A DNA stretch of 8,691 bases from Mediannikoviicoccus sp037890055 (GTDB taxonomy: Bacteria; Bacillota; Clostridia; Tissierellales; Peptoniphilaceae), in assembly GCA_037890055.1 (NCBI GenBank), contig JBBKBD010000034.1; one strand, written 5' to 3'. Positions 4,925 to 8,691 of the stretch are shown here, piece after piece. The notes below the pieces were generated by a model, which saw only the letters and a program-made list of their open reading frames with translations, was not told the DNA's origin and did not search any database. The first letter of the stretch is position 1, and every line of letters starts with the position of its first letter. The position numbers were made by a program, and so were the translations under genes.

Positions 4925-5899
4925 ATGAAAAAAATAAAAAAACTAAATTTAAAATACATATTAATTGGAACACTACTACTTGCAACGGCAATTCCAACAA
5001 GCTCACTTGCTTCTAGGGGGATTACCGTTGAAAGGTATTCTGGTAATAGCAGGTACGACACTGCTGTTACTTCTTCAATTAATACTTTTAGCAATTCAAA
5101 GTATGCAGTTATTGCTTCGGGGGAAAGTTATCCCGATGCTCTTGTTGGTGGAACTCTTGCCACTCAGTTAAATGCTCCGGTGCTTTTAACTACTAAGTCT
5201 TCTATTCCTTCAAATGTTTTAGATGAACTTAATAGGCTTGAGACTGAGGTCGTATTTTTACTTGGTGGGGACTCGACTATTTCTAATTCTGTTTATGAAA
5301 CTCTTTTAAATAAGGGCTACAAGGTTGAAAGGCTTGCAGGAAGAAACAGGCTTGACACTGCTATTAAGGTAAGGGAGATGCGTTTTAAATATGCGGAGTT
5401 TATAACTCCCGGCGAAAGGGTTGCCGTTGTTGATGGGGCAAATTTTGCGGATAGTTTGAGTGCCGCACCATTTGTTGGTCAAATGGCTAGTACAACTTAT
5501 CTGTATCCTTTTGTAAAGGGAAGTACTAATAAGATTCCTTATTACATGGCTTTTGGTGGAAAGTCTTCTGTGCCTAAGGGATATGCTGAGAAGGTAAGGT
5601 ATTCTGGTAAGAGTCGTTTTGACACTTCTGTTGAAATTGCAAAGGCATATGAAACTGTTTTGGATAAGGAAATTGAAACTGTTATTTTGGTTGATGGTAA
5701 TAATTATCCCGATGCTCTTTCTTCTGCGCCTCTTGCCAAGATGAATAATGGGGCAATTCTTTTAACTAGTAGGGACGCTTTACCAAAGGTTGTTAGAGAT
5801 TTTATTGCTAACAATTCTAATATCAATAGAGTTATAATTGTTGGTGGTGAAGGTTCTGTTTCATCATCAGTGGTAAATGAAATTAAAAATATAGATTAG
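4925..5899 (+). CDS. Secreted protein consisting of three CWB2 repeats
   Basis: A 324-residue protein with a signal peptide (basic start, hydrophobic 11-22, cleavage near 29-31) and almost nothing else but three CWB2 repeats starting at 37 (RYSGNSRYDTA), 136 (RLAGRNRLDTA) and 225 (RYSGKSRFDTS). Repeats 1 and 3 carry the YPDAL motif and repeat 2 the variant FADSL. The ends of repeats 1 and 3 have the VGG or LGG glycine turn. CWB2 triplets are wall anchors in clostridial proteins; without a separate effector domain this one may occupy anchoring sites, act as a minor wall protein, or be an effector that has lost its domain. The start is fixed by AGGAGG 5 nt upstream. Arg is mostly AGG here, against AGA in the first CWB2 gene, which suggests lower expression. 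A weak terminator overlaps its stop codon, and the next gene starts 43 bp on. Confidence 0.88.
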   Translation: MKKIKKLNLKYILIGTLLLATAIPTSSLASRGITVERYSGNSRYDTAVTSSINTFSNSKYAVIASGESYPDALVGGTLATQLNAPVLLTTKSSIPSNVLDELNRLETEVVFLLGGDSTISNSVYETLLNKGYKVERLAGRNRLDTAIKVREMRFKYAEFITPGERVAVVDGANFADSLSAAPFVGQMASTTYLYPFVKGSTNKIPYYMAFGGKSSVPKGYAEKVRYSGKSRFDTSVEIAKAYETVLDKEIETVILVDGNNYPDALSSAPLAKMNNGAILLTSRDALPKVVRDFIANNSNINRVIIVGGEGSVSSSVVNEIKNID

Positions 5900-5916
5900 G
5901 GGGTAACCCCTTTTTT
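5899..5916 (+). terminator. Short intrinsic terminator overlapping the stop codon
   Basis: GGGG-GTAA-CCCC (5899-5910) followed by TTTTTT. The first G of the stem is the last base of the TAG stop. Only 4-5 bp are paired, so read-through into the oxidoreductase gene is likely, and no good promoter was found before that gene. Confidence 0.6.
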
Positions 5917-5942
5917 ATTTGAGTGTATAAAGGGGTGAATTT

Positions 5943-7019
5943 ATGAAGACTTTAATTTTGGCAGGATGTGGCCATGGACATATACAAATTCTTTCCAAGT
6001 TACAACACATGGACTTGGATGATTTAAAAGTAATTGTAATTACAAATTATGATAGGCAGTTTTATTCTGGTATGTTGCCAGGGTATATTAATGGATCTTT
6101 TTCTTTGGAGGAAGTTTCTTTTAAGGTGGAGGACTATTGTAAGAATCCAAATATTGAATTGATTTTTGATGAGATTGTAGAGATTGATAAAAATGAAAAT
6201 GTGGTTCGAACTAAAAACGGAAGTTACAGTTTTGATTATCTAAGTATGAATCTTGGATCGAAGTCCATTGAAAGTTTTGGGCCGAAAACTGAAAGCCTTC
6301 ATTATGTTAAGCCGATTTATGGATTTAAGGAGCTTAAGGATATTGGCGGTGGCAAGGATAAGCTATTAATTGTTGGTGGTGGCGCTGCAGGGGTTGAACT
6401 TGCATTAGCCTATGGGCATAGGTATCCCGGACTTAATATTACAATTGTAGACAAGCATGCTGATATTTTACTTAAGTTTAATAATAGAACTAGAAGCTTA
6501 GCAAAAAAAGTTTTGGAGTTTAGAAATATTAAGGTAATGTATGGTGTTTATATTGACCGCATTGAAGAAAACACCGCCTACTATAATGATGGGGAGATTC
6601 ATTTTGACCAGGCACTGGTGAGTACGGGAGTAACCGGTGTGGATATAAAGTATACGGGCTTTGAAGTTGACGAGAGAAACTTTTTGAAGGTGAATAATAA
6701 TTTATTTGCAGCGGATAATATACTTGCCATGGGCGATATGGTTCATATAAGAGAGTTTCCGCATATGCCAAAGGCGGGGGTGTTTGCCATAAGGATGACC
6801 CCCGTACTTTTGAACAATTTGTTTCATGTAATCTTTGGTGGTGGGGAGCTTGAAAGTTATGTGCCACAGGAGAGATATCTTCAAATAATAAACACGTCGG
6901 ATGATAGGGCGATTCTTTCGTGGGGTCCATTTGCCATGTACAATAAGCTGGCACTGAAGATAAAGAATAAAATAGACATGGAGTATATGAAGGGGAATTT
7001 TTTTAAAAAATTCAATTAA
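5943..7019 (+). CDS. FAD/NAD(P)-dependent oxidoreductase, SelD-partner family
   Basis: A 358-residue flavoprotein of the pyridine nucleotide-disulfide oxidoreductase / NDH-2-like fold. The N-terminal dinucleotide site is GCGHGH (8-13), a variant of GxGxxG. YSGMLPG (41-47) is typical of the family found as a separate gene or N-terminal fusion with selenide, water dikinase (SelD). A second Rossmann motif, VGGGAAG (144-150), should bind NAD(P)H. MGD (263-265) contacts FAD in this fold, and PKAGVFAIR (276-284) is another family signature. No CxxC redox pair is present, so it is not a classical disulfide reductase. Its electron acceptor is unknown, and a selenium link is only an association. AGGGGTG (5931-5937) is the ribosome binding site. 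The last six sense codons before Asn358 lie in an A/T palindrome (6995-7013) that belongs to the repeat family, so the end of the gene appears to have been written by a repeat. Confidence 0.85.
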   Translation: MKTLILAGCGHGHIQILSKLQHMDLDDLKVIVITNYDRQFYSGMLPGYINGSFSLEEVSFKVEDYCKNPNIELIFDEIVEIDKNENVVRTKNGSYSFDYLSMNLGSKSIESFGPKTESLHYVKPIYGFKELKDIGGGKDKLLIVGGGAAGVELALAYGHRYPGLNITIVDKHADILLKFNNRTRSLAKKVLEFRNIKVMYGVYIDRIEENTAYYNDGEIHFDQALVSTGVTGVDIKYTGFEVDERNFLKVNNNLFAADNILAMGDMVHIREFPHMPKAGVFAIRMTPVLLNNLFHVIFGGGELESYVPQERYLQIINTSDDRAILSWGPFAMYNKLALKIKNKIDMEYMKGNFFKKFN

Positions 7020-7300
7020 AAGTTTTTTTGAGGTGTGTTTTGTATGGCGTTGCCCTACGAGGCTTGATGCCTACCGGCACTGTCATTCTGAGCGAAAATT
7101 TTTACGAAGTAAAAATTGTAGTCGAAACATTCTTGACCTAACAGGAGACGAAGTCTTCGTTGTAGGTCAAGTGTCGATCTCGTTTCACTTTCCGACAGGA
7201 AAGTGTCAGAAGGCGACCTCGTGAACTTTCTTGTGGAAAGTTCACGCTAAAGTTTCCTGAGTTGGTTCTGTAGGTTGTAATCCTAATACCTTTTTATTTC
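6995..7300 (+). repeat. Composite hairpin repeat, copy V (modules A to E)
   Basis: The palindrome GAATTTTTT-T-AAAAAATTC (6995-7013, inside the oxidoreductase gene) is followed by hairpin E with one mismatch (7042-7058), an AGGC-ttgat-GCCT hairpin (7060-7072), hairpin A (7081-7132, inner AATTTTTAC/GTAAAAATT), hairpin B (7133-7170), hairpin C (7186-7205), hairpin D (7221-7245), the linker GCTAAAGTTT, and a decayed hairpin E (7269-7285) with the TACCTTTTTATTTC tail. Copy I has the same left part including the AGGC hairpin. Confidence 0.88.
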
Positions 7301-7323
7301 TAATATAGTGTTTTTGTTGTATT

Positions 7324-7359
7324 TGCCTTACGGCATTGTTATGTAGGGCGTCGCCCTAC
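7324..7359 (+). repeat. TGCC hairpin and extra hairpin E
   Basis: TGCC-TTAC-GGCA (7324-7335) is followed by a perfect hairpin E with a GC-rich inner stem (GTAGGGC 7343-7349, GCCCTAC 7353-7359). Confidence 0.7.
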
Positions 7360-7363
7360 TTGA

Positions 7364-7397
7364 GTAGAGGTTAGATGTGAGATGTAAGATGTAAGAG
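7364..7397 (+). repeat. 7-bp tandem array, plus orientation
   Basis: GTGAGAT, GTAAGAT and GTAAGAG stand head to tail at 7377-7397, preceded by related but irregular units. The same heptamer type, in the other orientation, fills 7676-7757. Confidence 0.65.
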
Positions 7398-7405
7398 ATA
7401 GTGTA

Positions 7406-7427
7406 AGAAAATTTTGTTGGATTTTCT
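7406..7427 (+). repeat. AGAAAAT..ATTTTCT hairpin, copy 2
   Basis: Identical to 3900-3921 except for one base in the stem (C to T at 7413). Confidence 0.65.
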
Positions 7428-7497
7428 CCTTTGTTTTGTGTTCTAAATGTTATCACCATATATACGCTTTTTTATTCATGTATACTATTAGCTCCGC

Positions 7498-7650
7498 GAG
7501 ATTCTTCGACTACAAAATTTCTTTCAGAAATTTTTTCGCTCAGAATGACATTCAGGGGAGAGTTTCGCTATATTACAACGAAAATGTGTCGTCACTGTCA
7601 TCCTGAGCGAGCGTAGCGAGTCGAAGGATCTCAAAAAGCGATAGCTTTTT
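7498..7650 (-). repeat. Inverted A pair, second copy, plus hairpin
   Basis: A full hairpin A in minus orientation (7498-7549) is joined by a spacer to a compact hairpin A in plus orientation (7597-7632). Read on the minus strand, 7632-7535 matches 4613-4700, including CCCTGAATGTCATTCTGAGCG and GTGACGACA in the spacer. A hairpin AAAAAGC-GATA-GCTTTTT (7633-7650) follows and may end plus-strand transcripts weakly. Confidence 0.82.
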
Positions 7651-7651
7651 G

Positions 7652-7761
7652 TTACATCTTCTTTTATATCTCCCCTTCCAACTTCCAACTTCCAACTTCT
7701 CACTTCCCACCTCTTACATCCCACTTCTCACTTCCCACCTCTTACATCCCACTTCTCTTAA
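7652..7761 (+). repeat. G-free stretch with 7-bp tandem repeats
   Basis: There are 110 consecutive bases without a single G on the plus strand. Within it TTCCAAC occurs three times (7676-7696), followed by a perfect tandem duplication of a 28-bp unit (7699-7726, 7727-7754). The 28-bp unit is itself four heptamers (TTCTCAC, TTCCCAC, CTCTTAC, ATCCCAC in phase). A C-containing, G-free, unstructured RNA is the kind of sequence that Rho binds, so this could be a rut site for transcripts coming from the oxidoreductase gene; that is inference. Confidence 0.8.
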
Positions 7762-7851
7762 GTCAAATGTCAATCTAATTTCACTTTTTTTATAAAGTTC
7801 AAGCTAAATCCTGCTAAATTATTATGTAAGGTTTTGATTACTACCACTTAA

Positions 7852-7879
7852 TTCACAAACTTTGGGTATCTTCTATAAT
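7852..7879 (+). promoter_or_regulatory. Promoter of the pyroglutamyl-peptidase gene
   Basis: TTCACA (7852-7857), a 16-bp spacer, TATAAT (7874-7879). The start near 7886 gives a leader of about 50 nt with AAGGAG (7923-7928) 7 nt before the ATG. Confidence 0.65.
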
Positions 7880-7935
7880 AGTTGTTCACATTATTTTGAT
7901 GTTAGTACTTAGATTTTAGATTAAGGAGTGATTTA

Positions 7936-8577
7936 ATGAAAATTTTAGTAACTGGATTTGACCCATTTGGTGGCGAAACTATAAACCCTGCAATTGAATC
8001 GGTAAAGAAATTGCCTGATGAAATTAAGGGAGCAGAAATAATTAAGTTAGAAATTCCAACAGTAATTGGAAAATCTGTTAATAAGATTAGAGAAATGATA
8101 GAAAAAGTTAACCCCGATGTGGTACTATCCATTGGACAAGCAGGGGGAAGGCCTGACATTACAGTGGAAAGAGTTGGAATAAACTGTGACGACTGCAGAA
8201 TCAAAGACAACGAAGGCAACCAGCCAATTGACGAAAAGGTAGCAGAAGATGGCCCAGCGGCATATTTTTCAACACTACCAATAAAGGCAATGGTTGAACA
8301 TATTAAAGAAGGAAAAATTCCAGCATCTGTTTCAAACACTGCAGGAACATTTATATGTAACCACGTTCTATATGGTGTTGCACATATTCAAGCAACAAAA
8401 TATCCAAATATGAGAACTGGTTTTATTCATATTCCATTTTTACCAGAACAAGTTACTAATAAGAAGAACATGCCATCAATGGCCCTGGATACAATTGTTA
8501 AGGCGCTAGAACTTGCAATAGAAGCAATTGTGGAAAATGATACGGATATAAAAGTTACTGGTGGGAAAACACACTAA
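7936..8577 (+). CDS. pcp: Pyroglutamyl-peptidase I
   Basis: A cytoplasmic cysteine peptidase (family C15) that removes N-terminal pyroglutamate from peptides, so that they can be degraded further. It has 213 residues, close to the usual 215. The start MKILVTGFDPFGG is the family signature. The catalytic triad is visible: Glu78 (in TVERVGIN), Cys141 (in GTFICNHV) and His165 (in GFIHIPFLP), each three residues before the Glu81, Cys144, His168 of the Bacillus enzyme, so the spacing is intact. No signal peptide. It has its own promoter and terminator and appears monocistronic. Nothing suggests truncation or transfer. The function is secure; the role in peptide nutrition of an amino-acid-using anaerobe is inference. 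Confidence 0.97.
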   Translation: MKILVTGFDPFGGETINPAIESVKKLPDEIKGAEIIKLEIPTVIGKSVNKIREMIEKVNPDVVLSIGQAGGRPDITVERVGINCDDCRIKDNEGNQPIDEKVAEDGPAAYFSTLPIKAMVEHIKEGKIPASVSNTAGTFICNHVLYGVAHIQATKYPNMRTGFIHIPFLPEQVTNKKNMPSMALDTIVKALELAIEAIVENDTDIKVTGGKTH

Positions 8578-8586
8578 AGGAAGGGG

Positions 8587-8613
8587 AGGAAAGCATGAGC
8601 TTTCCTTCTTTTT
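8587..8613 (+). terminator. Intrinsic terminator of pcp
   Basis: AGGAAAGC (8587-8594), loop ATGA, GCTTTCCT (8599-8606), then TCTTTTT. It starts about 10 nt past the stop codon. Confidence 0.88.
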
Positions 8614-8645
8614 GTATAAGAAAACCCCCAGTTAGACTGGGGGTT
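8614..8645 (-). terminator. Minus-strand intrinsic terminator of a convergent gene
   Basis: AACCCCCAG (8623-8631), loop, CTGGGGGTT (8637-8645): a 9-bp stem. Only on the minus strand is it followed by a T-rich tail (TTTTCTTATA), so it should end a transcript entering from beyond the right edge, convergent with pcp. Confidence 0.7.
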
Positions 8646-8655
8646 CAGTATAGCT

Positions 8656-8691
8656 TTAGCGATGATAACCAAACAAAAATACCTCAATGAT
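8656..8691 (-). CDS. Possible 3' end of a convergent gene (partial)
   Basis: On the minus strand, from the right edge, one frame reads 11 sense codons (IIEVFLFGYHR) and then TAA at 8658-8656, 10 bp before the minus-strand terminator. Stop and terminator are placed as expected for a gene end, but 11 codons cannot identify the product and another frame is also open here. A plus-strand ATG at 8662 has no ribosome binding site. Confidence 0.35.
   Translation of the reverse strand: MIEVFLFGYHR

Noticed and set aside
6529..6954. 141-residue open frame on the minus strand
   Set aside because: Antisense shadow of the oxidoreductase gene, low-complexity composition, no ribosome binding site.
7033..7724. 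Open frames of 61-66 residues on both strands
   Set aside because: They lie wholly within repeat modules and heptamer arrays; no start signals.
7902..8339. 145-residue open frame on the minus strand
   Set aside because: A shadow of pcp on the opposite strand; the plus-strand protein has the full family signature and catalytic residues.

Overview
The window is AT-rich and looks like a low-GC Gram-positive anaerobe of the Bacillota, probably a Clostridia or Tissierellia-type organism. The grounds are two secreted proteins with CWB2 (cell wall binding repeat 2) anchors, a large SRP RNA with an Alu domain, strong AGGAGG ribosome binding sites and consensus sigma-A promoters. The exact genus is inference.

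Layout. 1-266: a composite hairpin repeat in minus orientation. 267-342: a candidate small RNA on the minus strand with its own promoter and intrinsic terminator. 343-474: a divergent promoter region. 474-909: a long, strongly structured leader for a highly expressed-looking S-layer type protein (910-3144), which ends in its own terminator. 3241-3684: a consensus promoter drives tRNA-Ser(GGA) and, directly abutting it, the SRP RNA, ending in an intrinsic terminator. 3685-4860: about 1.2 kb without genes, made of modular hairpin repeats. 4925-5899: a small secreted protein that is little more than a CWB2 triplet. 5943-7019: an FAD/NAD(P) oxidoreductase of the family known as an N-terminal partner of SelD. 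6995-7761: more of the same repeats, plus 7-bp tandem arrays and a 110-nt stretch with no G. 7936-8577: pyroglutamyl-peptidase I. The right edge holds a minus-strand terminator and perhaps the last codons of a convergent gene.

How the parts relate. The two CWB2 proteins would decorate the cell surface; the first looks like a major surface protein and the second like a minor one. The tRNA and SRP RNA form a stable-RNA operon. SRP takes part in co-translational targeting to the membrane. The oxidoreductase and peptidase look like independent cytoplasmic functions.

The two most unusual signals are as follows. (1) A predicted ~75-nt minus-strand RNA carries a C-rich loop region with a 9-nt perfect complement to the ribosome binding site of the divergent S-layer gene. 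(2) A family of repeats is built from interchangeable hairpins (called A to E here) in a nearly fixed order. Their stems differ between copies by compensatory base changes, and the repeats start right after terminator U-tracts. All structures were found by reading the sequence; no folding or database search was run.
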